From Rhodococcus coprophilus NBRC 100603 (GTDB lineage Bacteria > Actinomycetota > Actinomycetes > Mycobacteriales > Mycobacteriaceae): a DNA stretch of 64,000 nt. The translations under genes and the position numbers were made by a program. This document shows positions 54,021 to 63,510 of this stretch, in pieces (within the stretch, counting starts at the first letter, position 1; each line of letters begins with the position of its first letter). The stretch is taken from the NCBI RefSeq assembly GCF_001895045.1, contig NZ_BDAM01000001.1:434001-498000 (forward strand). The letters are read 5' to 3'. Under the pieces are notes generated by a model. The model was not told the DNA's origin and made no database searches. It saw nothing but the letters and a program-made list of their open reading frames with translations.

Positions 54021-55328
54021 GTGACCGAAACCGCCGTTCCCGCGACCGCAGGCCCCGGCCGAGACCGACAAGGTGTGGTCTACCGCAACGGCGCGCTCGG
54101 CCGTCGCCCCGCGGTGCCCACCGCATTCGGCGACCTCGAACGCGCCGCGCGGCGCGCCAGTTCGAAACGAGCCTGGGCGTATGTGGCCGGCGGCGCCGGT
54201 GAAGGACGCACGATGCGCAACAACCGGCGTGCGTTCGACCGCTGGGCGATCGTCCCGCGCATGGCGCACGGGGTAACCGAGCGCGATCTGACTACGACGG
54301 TGGTGGGCACGTCGTTGTCGTCGCCGCTGCTGCTCGCCCCGGTGGGCGCCGGAGCACTGATGGCGCGCGGCAGCGACCTGTCGATCGCCCGGGCGGCGGC
54401 CGCGACGGGTGTTCCGTACATCTTCTCCAATCAGGGTTGCAGCCCGATGGAGGAGTGCGCCGCCGCGATGGGCACGGCTCCGCGCTGGTTCCAGCTGTAC
54501 TGGAGTTCCGACGAGGATCTCGTCGACAGCCTGCTCCGAAGGGCCGAAGCCGCCGCCGCAGGAGCCGTCGTGGTCACGCTCGACACGACGATGCTCGGGT
54601 GGCGTCCCCAGGATCTGAATCTCGGTTCGTTGCCGTTCGCGCGGGGCGAGGGCATCGCTCAGTACACGTCGGATCCGCGCTTCCTCGAGATCGTCCGGCA
54701 GCGGATCGACGCCGCCCGGAATGCGGTCACGGAGCGGCCCGACGTCACGCTGGGCGCGATCCGCACGCTGATCTCGATGACTCGCAACCATCCGGGAAGG
54801 TTCCTCGACAACCTGCGTTCCCCGGTGCCGCGCGCCGCCGCGGAAACGCTCCTCGACATCTACTCGAATCCCGGGCTGAGCTGGGAACATCTCGCAACCC
54901 TTCGCGACCGCACGAAGCTTCCGATCGTGCTCAAAGGGATCCTGCATCCCGACGATGCTCGCCGCGCCGTCGATCTCGGCGTCGACGCGATGGTCGTGTC
55001 GAACCACGGCGGCCGCCAGATCGACGGATCGATCGCGTCGCTGGACGCATTGCCCGAGATCCGGGCCGCTGTGGGGCGGGAACCTACCCTGTTGCTGGAC
55101 AGCGGGATACGAAGCGGATCCGATGTGTTCGTCGCTCTCGCGCTCGGTGCCGACGCGGTGCTGCTCGGCCGGCCCTACATGTACGGGCTGGCGGTTGCGG
55201 GGCAGCGGGGCGTCGAGGAGGTCATCCGCAACGTCGTCGCCGAGTTCGACCTCACCATGGCGCTGGCAGGAGCGCGATCGGTGCGCGACATCGACGAACG
55301 GTTCGTCCGCCCCAACCCGTCACTGTGA
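54021..55328 (+). CDS. FMN-dependent alpha-hydroxy-acid oxidase, lactate 2-monooxygenase-like
   Basis: This 435-residue barrel enzyme has YVAGGAGEGRTMRNNRRAFD, PVGAGALM, FQLYWSSD, VVTLDTTMLGWRPQDL and the catalytic SNHGGRQIDGSIASLDALPEI, ending with DSGIRSGSDVFVALALGADAV. TMLGWRPQDLNLGSLPFA followed by an inserted helical loop is characteristic of lactate 2-monooxygenases rather than short lactate oxidases. The expected reaction is lactate plus O2 to acetate, CO2 and water, or oxidation of another 2-hydroxy acid. GTG 54021 has AAGGAA upstream. Confidence 0.85.
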   Translation: MTETAVPATAGPGRDRQGVVYRNGALGRRPAVPTAFGDLERAARRASSKRAWAYVAGGAGEGRTMRNNRRAFDRWAIVPRMAHGVTERDLTTTVVGTSLSSPLLLAPVGAGALMARGSDLSIARAAAATGVPYIFSNQGCSPMEECAAAMGTAPRWFQLYWSSDEDLVDSLLRRAEAAAAGAVVVTLDTTMLGWRPQDLNLGSLPFARGEGIAQYTSDPRFLEIVRQRIDAARNAVTERPDVTLGAIRTLISMTRNHPGRFLDNLRSPVPRAAAETLLDIYSNPGLSWEHLATLRDRTKLPIVLKGILHPDDARRAVDLGVDAMVVSNHGGRQIDGSIASLDALPEIRAAVGREPTLLLDSGIRSGSDVFVALALGADAVLLGRPYMYGLAVAGQRGVEEVIRNVVAEFDLTMALAGARSVRDIDERFVRPNPSL

Positions 55329-55479
55329 TCGGCCCCGGACGGGTTCGGCACAGCACCGGCTCCCCTGGCTCGAGTCCTGGGCGCGAGATGTGCGGTGTCC
55401 GAACGGTCGTCACGTCGTGTCGCCGACGTCGGCGCCTCGAGCTACAGTGCTCGGCACACTGATCTTCGAGGGGGGTTCG

Positions 55480-55815
55480 ATGAGCGGTTTGTTTCACGGT
55501 GCCGAAATCCGGGTGGTTCCCGATGGAATCAGAGCGTTCGGTACGACCAATCTGACCGCGGCCGAGAATGTCGCGCGCGCCGGGGCGATCGACCTTCAGG
55601 CGAACATCGCTTCGCTCAGCCCCGCTCTCGGGTTGATCGGCGCGGAGTTCCTCGCCGTCTTCGGTGCCGCACAATCCGAACACAGCCGGGCGGTCGGCCG
55701 GCTCGCTCTCGCATACGGGTCCTGCGGTTTTGCCGCGCACGAGGCGGCGACCGGTTACGAGAACGCCGATGCCGCAACCGCCGACGCACTCGCGCACACG
55801 ACGGGGGCGCTGTGA
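55480..55815 (+). CDS. EspC-like type VII (ESX) secretion substrate
   Basis: This 111-residue helical protein has the EspC-type layout: VVPDGIRAFG near the start, two long helices, and YENAD (93-97), which fits the YxxxD/E secretion signal of ESX substrates near the C-terminus. There is no Sec signal. GAGGGGGG lies 5 bp before ATG 55480. Its stop overlaps the GTG of the next gene (GTGA), giving a tightly coupled pair such as those secreted as heterodimers. No ESX core gene is in the window, so export would rely on a system encoded elsewhere. Confidence 0.75.
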   Translation: MSGLFHGAEIRVVPDGIRAFGTTNLTAAENVARAGAIDLQANIASLSPALGLIGAEFLAVFGAAQSEHSRAVGRLALAYGSCGFAAHEAATGYENADAATADALAHTTGAL

Positions 55816-57068
55816 ACCAGGTCGTGCAAGCTCCTCCCCCGACGTCCCCGACAGTGCTCGACGCTCTCCGTGCGTCTCCCGTCGGACCGGTTCTGGACGT
55901 ACCCCTGCCGGCGATTTCCGGCCCTACAGTGTTCTCGGGTCAGTTCCCGCTGTTGCCCGACACGAATGCCATCACCGAACTCCTGCAATCGATTCCGGTT
56001 CCGGTCATGCCTGAGATCCAGGAGTTGCTGCGGCCGCTCACCGAACTCGGGTCACTCTTCGGCACAGGAATCGTCGACGCGCTCGACCCCACCGCCGTGC
56101 TGCAGCAGGCATCACGGCTTCTCGAATCCGCGACCGCGTTGGGGCGCAGCGCACTTCATGCTCTTCCGGATTCGTGGGAGGGCGCCACCGCTGAGGCCGC
56201 GGCCGACCACGGCATCCGCGCCCGGCAGGCGACCATCGAACTCGCCGACCGCGGCGACCGCATCGGCGACGTGACCCGTGCGGCGACCGCCACCGTGGAG
56301 CGAGGGAATGTCGAGCTGACCGGTATCGCAAGCTCTTTCGTCTCGATCGCGGTCGCGGCTGCACCTGCGGCGATCACGCCGGTGGGTCAGGCCGCTCTAC
56401 TTGCCTCCGCGGTCGAGCATCTGCATGCCGCTCTCGCCGTCGTTGCACGAACCCGCGGCGAACTGACGGTACACACCGGAACGATGAGTGCGCTGACCAC
56501 GCCTGTTCCCGTGCCCGCCCCCGTGTCGACGGTCCTCGCCGACCCTCGGGTGCTCTCCGGCGTCGCGACCGACGCCGTCTCGACGGTCACGGGAGCGGTG
56601 ACCACGATGGCAGGCTCTGCCGCCCCAGATGGCGAAGCCTCCACCTCGCCGGCCTCGTATGCGCCGCCCACCCCCGGGGCACACCCCCTGGCACAGACGA
56701 TGCCGAGCGCTGCTGCCGGAGTCGGTATCTCCTCGTCGTTCGCGGCGCCGGCCGGGGCAGGCCACGGACTTTCCGGCCTCGGCCAGACCGGCCTGGGTTC
56801 GGCCCTCCCGGTCTCCGCCGTTCCGTCCACGGGAGCGGGGGTGCCGGGCACAGCGGGAACGGGCGCACCAGGAACGGGCACGCCGGGCACCGCGGGGCGC
56901 GGACCGGCCCTCGGCGCCCTGCCTGTCGGCGCCGGCGCGCGACAGGACGTCGACGACTCTCACCGGTCGACCCCCGGATTCCTCGTCGCCGCAGCGACGA
57001 GCACGGACGTCGTGGGTGATCTACCGCTGGTCACGCCAGCTGTGATCGGGGGAGATCCAGCCTGGTGA
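55812..57068 (+). CDS. WXG-containing ESX partner protein with disordered C-terminus
   Basis: This 418-residue protein has no Sec signal. The N-terminal part contains a helical hairpin with WEG at 122-124 (LPDSWEGATAEAAADHG), matching the WxG turn of ESX substrates. More helices follow to about 215. From about 255 on it is Ala/Pro/Gly/Thr-rich and disordered, with GTGAPGTGTPGTAG repeats, reminiscent of EspB/PPE-type substrates. The GTG start overlaps the EspC-like gene by 4 bp. A role as secreted partner in the envelope or medium is inferred. Confidence 0.7.
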   Translation: MNQVVQAPPPTSPTVLDALRASPVGPVLDVPLPAISGPTVFSGQFPLLPDTNAITELLQSIPVPVMPEIQELLRPLTELGSLFGTGIVDALDPTAVLQQASRLLESATALGRSALHALPDSWEGATAEAAADHGIRARQATIELADRGDRIGDVTRAATATVERGNVELTGIASSFVSIAVAAAPAAITPVGQAALLASAVEHLHAALAVVARTRGELTVHTGTMSALTTPVPVPAPVSTVLADPRVLSGVATDAVSTVTGAVTTMAGSAAPDGEASTSPASYAPPTPGAHPLAQTMPSAAAGVGISSSFAAPAGAGHGLSGLGQTGLGSALPVSAVPSTGAGVPGTAGTGAPGTGTPGTAGRGPALGALPVGAGARQDVDDSHRSTPGFLVAAATSTDVVGDLPLVTPAVIGGDPAW

Positions 57069-57155
57069 CATGCCGTCGGGGCGTCCCCGGTTCGTGACTC
57101 GGCCGGTTTCCGAAGCACAGCCGGGGAAGCCCCGCTCTCGCGTACCGTCGTCAGA

Positions 57156-59744
57156 GTGGTCGATGTCCATCCGAGGAAGATCGGCGTCGAAGAGGAATTC
57201 CAGCTCATCGACGTGAGGACAAGACGTCTCGCCCCGCGAGCACCCCAACTGCTCGCCCGGCTGTCCGACGTCGGTTTCGTCGCCGAGATGCAGCGGTGTG
57301 TGGTGGAGGCCAACAGTACGGTCCACACCGACCTCGCCGCCTTGCGGACCGACCTGAAGGCCAAGCGTGCCCTGCTGGTGTCTACGGCGGCCACGATGGG
57401 TCTGGGAGTCGCCGCGGCGGGCTCGGCCCCCTTGGGCGTGCCGGAAGAAATACGCGTCAGCGATACTCCCCGGTTCCACCGCATGCTCACCGAGTACCAA
57501 CTCCTTGCCCGTGAACAACTCATCTGTGGCACCCAGGTCCACGTGGAGATCTCCGACCGCGACGAAGCGGTGCGAGTCGCCCACCGGATCACGCCGCATC
57601 TGCCACTGTTCCTCGCCCTCAGCGCGAGCTCCCCGTTCTGGCCCGACGGTTCCGACACCGGATACGCCAGTGTCCGGCCGCTGATGTGGATCCGGTGGCC
57701 CACCACCGGGCCCTCCCCGCCGGTGTCGTCAGCCGCCGAGTACGACCGGCTGGTCGCCGACCTGGTGTCGAGCGGAGCGATCACCGACCCGGGGATGGTG
57801 TATTTCGATGTGCGCCCTTCGTCGCACCTGCCCACCCTCGAACTGCGCGTGTGCGACAGCTGCCCCTCCGTCGACACGATCACGCTCGTGACGGGCCTCT
57901 ACCGTGCCCTCGTCGACCGGGAGGTCGCGGTGGTACGCGCCGGAGACCCACCGCCGGTGCCGTCACCGACCCTCGTGCGGGCGGCGATGTGGCGCGCCGC
58001 GCGCAGCGGTGTGGAAGGCGACCTCGTCGATCTCGACGCCTCACTCCCCCGTCCTGCCGCGGACATTCTCGCCCGCTTCCTCGCCACGGTACGGCCGCAA
58101 CTGGAAGACAACGGTGATTGGGAACTCGTCACACAGCTCGCTGCGGACGCCGTCGAGCGCGGGAGTTCTTCCGCTCGGCAGCGCAGGGTGCTGCGGCGCC
58201 GCGGCAAGATGACCGACGTCGTCGATCACCTGCTCGCCGAGACCGCCGGTCACGCCGAACCGTCCTACCCGGGAGGCGGCTCGCAGTGCGCGCTGCTGCA
58301 CGGTTACCCACCGACGCGCCATAGGGCGCCGTACGACGAGGCGATCGGCAGCGATGGTGTGCCGCGATCCCACTACCTGCGCCCGCTGCAATCGCTGGCG
58401 CGTCTCGGCGCCACGACGCTGCGAATGTCGCAGGACGCGATCGCGCAAACGCAGAGTGCAGAGAAAGTCACCTTCCGCCCCAGAGGTGAGGGCAGTCCGC
58501 AGCCGTTCCCGATGGACGTGGTGCCCAGGATCGTCACCGCCGCGGCGTGGCAGGGGCTCCAACGCGCGCTCGAGCAGCGCGTGACCGCCCTGAACGCTTT
58601 TCTCGTCGACATCTACGGCCGCAGGGAAATCCTCGCGGCCGGCGTGCTCCCACCGGAGGTACTCGATCTCGCCCGCGGCTACCGCAGCACCGGCGACGCG
58701 TCGCACGGTCGCGCAGTACGCGCGCACGTTGCCGCAGTGGATCTGGCGTGCACAGGACCGGATCGCTTCGTCGTGCTCGAAGATCACCTCCGCAACCCCA
58801 CCGGGATCGGATATGCGCTGGCGCACCGGGCGATGACGCAGCGTTTCCTGGGCGACCTCTGGCCGGCGACCGGGATCGTCGGCGTCGACGGCACACCCGA
58901 GCTGATCTTCCGGACCCTCGCCGACGCCGCCCCGCCGGCAGCGGGCGACGAGGTCACCGTTGCGGTACTCGACGCCGGCGCACGGGACCCGGGATGGTTC
59001 GAACACGTGATGCTCGCCGACCGCGCCGGAGTCGAACTGGTGCAGACGGACGAACTGGTCGTGCGCGACGACGTCGTCTACATCCAGCACGGACCGTCGT
59101 TCACGCGCGTGGACGTGCTGTACAGCCGGATCGACGAGGAGACGTTGCTGTCGTCGACCGGTTACGACGGACGTCCGTTGCGGTCCGGACTGCTCGGGGC
59201 CGTCCGTGCGGGCACTCTCACCCTCGCCAATGCGCTGGGCAACGGGGTCGGTGACGACAGGTCCGTGTACCGGTACGTGCCCGCGATGATCGAGTACTAC
59301 CTCGGCCAGCGACCGCTGCTCGACCAAGTGTTCACCTGGGTGTGCGCCGATCCTGCCCAGCGTGACCACGTTCTGACTCGTCTCGACGAACTCGTCGTCA
59401 GGCCCGTCGACGGTGGCGACGGAGCGGAGATCATGGTCGGTCCCGAGGCAGGTTCGGCCGAACTCGAACGGCGACACCTCGAATTGCTCACCCACCCCGA
59501 GCGTTTCGTCGCTCACGAGTTGGTGACGACGTCCACTCACCCCACCTTCGACGGAGACGGCCTGTACCCTCGCCACGTCGATCTGCGCGCATTCGTATAT
59601 CTGCGACCCGACAGAACGTCGGTGAGGGCGGAGGTGGCACCGGCGCTGCTCACCCGTGTGGCCCCGACGGGAAGTGCGGTCGTCGATTCGAGTCGCGGGG
59701 GTGGAACCAAGGACACCTGGATTCTCGAACCTCCGGAGGGGTGA
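57156..59744 (+). CDS. Fused glutamate-cysteine-ligase-like (GCS2) and circularly permuted ATP-grasp protein
   Basis: This 862-residue fusion has a YbdK/GCS2 domain at about 1-355 (IGVEEEFQLID with the Mg-binding Glu cluster, GTQVHVEI, MVYFDVRPSSHLPTLELRVCD). A circularly permuted type 2 ATP-grasp domain covers about 400-855 (RNPTGIGYALAHRAMTQRF, LANALGNGVGDDRSVY). Both halves are carboxylate-amine ligases, so one polypeptide could form two successive amide bonds. The same arrangement occurs in other actinobacteria. The start is GTG 57156. It echoes the ATP-grasp/alpha-E gene at 30962, 24 kb away. Confidence 0.88.
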   Translation: MVDVHPRKIGVEEEFQLIDVRTRRLAPRAPQLLARLSDVGFVAEMQRCVVEANSTVHTDLAALRTDLKAKRALLVSTAATMGLGVAAAGSAPLGVPEEIRVSDTPRFHRMLTEYQLLAREQLICGTQVHVEISDRDEAVRVAHRITPHLPLFLALSASSPFWPDGSDTGYASVRPLMWIRWPTTGPSPPVSSAAEYDRLVADLVSSGAITDPGMVYFDVRPSSHLPTLELRVCDSCPSVDTITLVTGLYRALVDREVAVVRAGDPPPVPSPTLVRAAMWRAARSGVEGDLVDLDASLPRPAADILARFLATVRPQLEDNGDWELVTQLAADAVERGSSSARQRRVLRRRGKMTDVVDHLLAETAGHAEPSYPGGGSQCALLHGYPPTRHRAPYDEAIGSDGVPRSHYLRPLQSLARLGATTLRMSQDAIAQTQSAEKVTFRPRGEGSPQPFPMDVVPRIVTAAAWQGLQRALEQRVTALNAFLVDIYGRREILAAGVLPPEVLDLARGYRSTGDASHGRAVRAHVAAVDLACTGPDRFVVLEDHLRNPTGIGYALAHRAMTQRFLGDLWPATGIVGVDGTPELIFRTLADAAPPAAGDEVTVAVLDAGARDPGWFEHVMLADRAGVELVQTDELVVRDDVVYIQHGPSFTRVDVLYSRIDEETLLSSTGYDGRPLRSGLLGAVRAGTLTLANALGNGVGDDRSVYRYVPAMIEYYLGQRPLLDQVFTWVCADPAQRDHVLTRLDELVVRPVDGGDGAEIMVGPEAGSAELERRHLELLTHPERFVAHELVTTSTHPTFDGDGLYPRHVDLRAFVYLRPDRTSVRAEVAPALLTRVAPTGSAVVDSSRGGGTKDTWILEPPEG

Positions 59745-59805
59745 CACCGGCGGTCTCCGTGCCCACCGGGTCCCGCGACCTGCTGCGTCGGAAGTCTCCG
59801 CGACC

Positions 59806-60489
59806 TCAGTCGACGAGCGACGCGACCTCGTGATCGGTGAGCGTGGTCTGCGGCACGCGACCTGCGTCCCGCGCCAGTGAGATCGCCCGGTAGAGCGGGC
59901 GTTCGCCGAGCCCCGCGCCCCGGGCCTCGGCTCGGAGTTGCTCGACCAGCACCGACGAGATCGCGGCGGCGGGAGCCAGTTCGCTTGCGGCAAGCGCATT
60001 GGCGAGGGTGCGTAGCGCGAGCACGTCGAGTTCCCGTCCTCCCTCGCCTGCGTACAGCGCGAGCGGAACGGTCACCAGTCCGTGGTGTCCGTCGTTCACC
60101 CGCAGAATCGCTTGCGATACGCGGCCCACCCGCACCAGGAGTTCGACCCCCGCGAGTTGCCGGAGGTCGACGCTGCGGGAACGGAACATGCCCGAGACCG
60201 TGACGACGGTGCCCTCGATCCGCAGATGACGGTGGGTCGCAACGAATGCGCTGATCGTCGGCGGCCCTGCGACGAGCACTCCCACCAGCACGGCCACCCA
60301 CAACGGGGCGATGAGGTAGACGAGGATCCCCACGAGGAAGCCGATCGCGAAAGTCGCCAGTTCGACCTTCCGAACGCGGGGACGCAGCAGACGCGCCGGG
60401 ATCAGGTCGAGCGATACCGCTGCGGGCGAACCGTCCCGGCCCCCCGCGGCAGCGCCGCCCCGCCCGTCATCCGCCGGCAACGACCTCAC
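59806..60489 (-). CDS. PH-domain-like membrane protein
   Basis: This protein of about 227 residues has two adjacent membrane helices ([28 protein letters not shown]). A beta-rich PH-like segment follows ([30 protein letters not shown]), then an alpha-helical C-terminus ending in [13 protein letters not shown]. The start is uncertain: GTG 60489 is chosen to limit the overlap with hisS to 23 bp. The open frame continues to 60534, with ATG 60507 inside hisS. It is co-directional with hisS and probably in its operon. Confidence 0.65.
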   Translation of the reverse strand: MRSLPADDGRGGAAAGGRDGSPAAVSLDLIPARLLRPRVRKVELATFAIGFLVGILVYLIAPLWVAVLVGVLVAGPPTISAFVATHRHLRIEGTVVTVSGMFRSRSVDLRQLAGVELLVRVGRVSQAILRVNDGHHGLVTVPLALYAGEGGRELDVLALRTLANALAASELAPAAAISSVLVEQLRAEARGAGLGERPLYRAISLARDAGRVPQTTLTDHEVASLVD

Positions 60490-61741
60490 CCACGCGTGCG
60501 ACGACATCGGCCAACGGAACGGTCTGCTGTTCACCGTTGCGGAGATCCTTGATCACGATCTCCCCGGCTTCGAGTTCGCGCTCCCCCAGGACCAGCGCGA
60601 CCACGGCCCCGGACTTGTCCGCGGCTTTCATCGCGCCCTTGACACCGCGACCTCCGTAGGCCAGGTCGACGCGGATGCCTGCGGCACGAAGGCGGTGCGC
60701 GACCGGAACGAGGGCAGCTTTCGCGGCGTCACCCATCGGCACCCCGTACACCTCGCACCGGGCGGGATTGCCGGCGGTCTTGCCCTCGGCGGCGAGAGCC
60801 AGGATCGTGCGGTCGACGCCCAGCCCGAATCCGATGCCGGACAGAGCCTGACCACCGAGTTGTTCCATCAGACCGTCGTACCGGCCACCACCACCGATGC
60901 CCGACTGGGCGCCCAGTCCGTCGTGGACGAACTCGAAGGTCGTCTTCGTGTAGTAGTCGAGTCCGCGGACCATGCGCGGATTGACGACGTACGGGACACC
61001 GAGCGCGTCGAGATGAGAGAGGACCTCGTCGAAATGCGCCTTCGCGCTGTCGGAGAGGTGATCGAGCATCAAGGGCGCGTCCGCGGTCATGGCTTTGACG
61101 TCGGGCCGCTTGTCGTCGAGCACGCGCAGCGGGTTGATCTCGGCGCGCCGACGGGTCTCCTCGTCGAGAGGGAGGCCGAACAAGAACTGCTGCAACAGTT
61201 CCCGATACTGCGGACGGCAGGTGCCGTCACCGAGCGAGGTGATCTCGAGCCGGAAACCGTCGAGACCGAGGCTGCGGAATCCGGCGTCGGCGATGGCGAT
61301 GACCTCGGCGTCGAGCGCCGGATCGTCCACCCCGATGGCCTCGACGCCCACCTGCTGGAGCTGGCGGTACCGCCCGGCCTGCGGCCGTTCGTATCGGAAG
61401 AACGGGCCCGCATACGACAACTTGACGGGCAACTGCCCACGATCGAGACCGTGCTCGATCACCGCGCGCATCACCCCGGCGGTGCCCTCCGGACGCAGGG
61501 TGACGGAACGATCACCGCGGTCGGCGAAGGTGTACATCTCCTTGGAGACGACGTCGGTGGACTCGCCGACACCTCGCGCGAACAGGCCGGTGTCCTCGAA
61601 GATCGGCAACTCGATATGTCCGTATCCCGCGAGTCGCGCAGCTCGGGTCAAGCCGTCGCGCACCGCGACGAACTCGGCGGACTGCGCGGGAACGTAATCG
61701 GGCACACCCTTGGGCGCCGAGAACGTAGAGGCCTTGCTCAC
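60467..61741 (-). CDS. hisS: Histidine-tRNA ligase
   Basis: This 424-residue class II synthetase has [16 protein letters not shown], the motif 2 region [25 protein letters not shown], the histidine signature [16 protein letters not shown] and [15 protein letters not shown], and a C-terminal anticodon domain ([16 protein letters not shown]). The start is GTG 61741; the longer frame upstream is antisense to the MBL gene 5' region and not homologous. The gap to the MBL-fold gene is 50 bp, so they are probably co-transcribed. Confidence 0.97.
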   Translation of the reverse strand: MSKASTFSAPKGVPDYVPAQSAEFVAVRDGLTRAARLAGYGHIELPIFEDTGLFARGVGESTDVVSKEMYTFADRGDRSVTLRPEGTAGVMRAVIEHGLDRGQLPVKLSYAGPFFRYERPQAGRYRQLQQVGVEAIGVDDPALDAEVIAIADAGFRSLGLDGFRLEITSLGDGTCRPQYRELLQQFLFGLPLDEETRRRAEINPLRVLDDKRPDVKAMTADAPLMLDHLSDSAKAHFDEVLSHLDALGVPYVVNPRMVRGLDYYTKTTFEFVHDGLGAQSGIGGGGRYDGLMEQLGGQALSGIGFGLGVDRTILALAAEGKTAGNPARCEVYGVPMGDAAKAALVPVAHRLRAAGIRVDLAYGGRGVKGAMKAADKSGAVVALVLGERELEAGEIVIKDLRNGEQQTVPLADVVARVGEVVAGG

Positions 61742-61791
61742 TGGTACTGCTTTCTCTCGAGGGGTTCGGTGGTGCCGGTGGCGCGGAGACG

Positions 61792-62481
61792 TCAGCGCGA
61801 TTGCGGGAGACCGACGAGGAACTGGTTCGACGTCCGTTCCTGCCCGATCGTGCTGGATCCGCCGTGTCCGGGAAGAATCGCGGTGGCGTCGTCGAGGACG
61901 AGCAGCTTGCGCGCGATCGAATCCAGGAGCTGTTCGTGGTTGCCCCCGGGAAGGTCGGTGCGTCCGATCGAGCCCTGGAACAGGGTGTCGCCGGTGACGG
62001 CGACCTGCAACTCGGCGCCGCCCGGGGTGGTCGTGCGAGTGCGGAGGACCACCGAGCCCTGGGTGTGTCCGGGAGTGTGGTCGACCACGAACTCGATACC
62101 GGCGTGCTCGATCTCGTCCCCGTCGGCGAACTCGACGACCTGCTGCGGCTCCACGAACTCCACACCGTCGAGGAAGGGCGCGAGGCTCGATCCCATCCCC
62201 TGCAGCGGGTCGGTGAGCATCATGCGGTCGCCGGGATGGATGTATACGGGGATCTCGTAACGATCCGCGACGGCCTGCGCGGACCACATGTGGTCGAGAT
62301 GGCCGTGGGTGAGCAGCACGGCGCGCGGCGCGAGATCGGAGCCGATGAGGAATTCCACCAAAGGCTCGGCGGCATCCTGCCCCGGATCGACGACGACGCA
62401 CTCCTTCGCGTTGTCCTGCGCGAGGATGTAGCAGTTGGTCTGGAACATCCCGGCAGGGAATCCGGTCACGAGCACGAGCAT
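61792..62481 (-). CDS. Metallo-beta-lactamase-fold hydrolase (glyoxalase II-like)
   Basis: This 229-residue protein has the zinc motif THGHLDH at about residues 58-64, then [24 protein letters not shown] and [10 protein letters not shown], the pattern of the glyoxalase II/YcbL group of thioester hydrolases. An MBL gene directly upstream of hisS is conserved in mycobacteria (Rv2581c position). AGGAG sits 3 bp before ATG 62481. Likely substrates are hydroxyacyl thioesters of mycothiol or similar; not proven. Confidence 0.9.
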   Translation of the reverse strand: MLVLVTGFPAGMFQTNCYILAQDNAKECVVVDPGQDAAEPLVEFLIGSDLAPRAVLLTHGHLDHMWSAQAVADRYEIPVYIHPGDRMMLTDPLQGMGSSLAPFLDGVEFVEPQQVVEFADGDEIEHAGIEFVVDHTPGHTQGSVVLRTRTTTPGGAELQVAVTGDTLFQGSIGRTDLPGGNHEQLLDSIARKLLVLDDATAILPGHGGSSTIGQERTSNQFLVGLPQSR

Positions 62482-62628
62482 CGCTCCTACGGGTGTGGGT
62501 ATTCGCGGTCCCCTACAGAGTAGGCGCAGCGCCCCGTCCTTTCGCTCTCAGGTTGGGGTGGCAAACTCGACTCGGCCCCGGAGCGCGGGCACACCATCGA
62601 TCGATCGGGTCACGGGAGGACAACTGCA

Positions 62629-63510
62629 GTGCCGAGCAACGCACAGCGGCGTAACGCCGCGAAACGCAAACTCGAACGGCAGCTCGAGCGCAGGGCCGAA
62701 CGCGAGCGCAAGCGCCGCCGCATGACGATCGCCCTGTCGGCGCTCGGGATCGTGGTGGTCGTCGGGGCGGGTGCCGCACTCTGGGCTGTCGCGGGAAGTG
62801 GCGACGACGCGGCGACGGACGCGTCCGCATCCGATACGACGACCGAAGGCGACAGCGAATACCCGGCGCTGCCGGCGGGTCGCTCCGAGCCTCTTCCCGA
62901 GACGGTGAACTGCGAGTATCCCGTCGACGGAAGGGAAGCGGCGAAACCGGTCGAGCCGCCGCGCACCGAAGGCATCGTGACCACCGGTGAGAGCAACACC
63001 GATATCAGCGTGAGCGTGGAGACAACGCAGGGCAACATCGGGTTGATCCTGCACAACGACGAGTCGCCGTGCACGGTCAACAACTTCCTGTCGCTTGCGG
63101 GCCAGGGCTACTTCGACGGCACGGACTGCCACCGTCTGACCACCTCGCCGTCTCTCGCGGTCCTGCAGTGCGGCGACCCGACGGGCAGCGGCTCCGGCGG
63201 TCCGGGCTACCAGTTCGCGAACGAATTCCCCACCGACCAGTACGCGGCGGACGACCCGGCGTCACAGGAGCCGGTGATCTACCCCCGCGGGACGGTGGCG
63301 ATGGCCAACGCCGGCCCCGGCACGAACGGCAGCCAGTTCTTCCTGGTCTACGAAGATTCGGTGCTTCCTCCGCAGTACACGGTGTTCGGCACGATCGACG
63401 AGACCGGGCTGGCCACTCTCGACAAGATCGCCGAAGCGGGCGTCGCGGGCGGGACCGCCGACGGCGCCCCCGCCGCAACGACGACACTCACGTCGGTCAG
63501 GATGGACTGA
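62629..63510 (+). CDS. Membrane-anchored cyclophilin-type peptidyl-prolyl isomerase
   Basis: This 293-residue protein has a very basic N-terminus (about 31 residues, Arg/Lys-rich), one membrane helix (ALSALGIVVVVGAGAALWAVAG, about 35-56), a Ser/Thr/Asp linker and an extracytoplasmic cyclophilin domain (about 125-293). CHRLTTSP, VLQCGDPTGSGSGGPGY and GTVAMANAGPGTNGSQFFLVY are the family motifs. Four cysteines in the ectodomain suggest disulfide bonding. The start is GTG 62629 with GGGAGG upstream. The stop codon overlaps the next cyclophilin start by 1 bp (TGATG). Confidence 0.92.
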   Translation: MPSNAQRRNAAKRKLERQLERRAERERKRRRMTIALSALGIVVVVGAGAALWAVAGSGDDAATDASASDTTTEGDSEYPALPAGRSEPLPETVNCEYPVDGREAAKPVEPPRTEGIVTTGESNTDISVSVETTQGNIGLILHNDESPCTVNNFLSLAGQGYFDGTDCHRLTTSPSLAVLQCGDPTGSGSGGPGYQFANEFPTDQYAADDPASQEPVIYPRGTVAMANAGPGTNGSQFFLVYEDSVLPPQYTVFGTIDETGLATLDKIAEAGVAGGTADGAPAATTTLTSVRMD

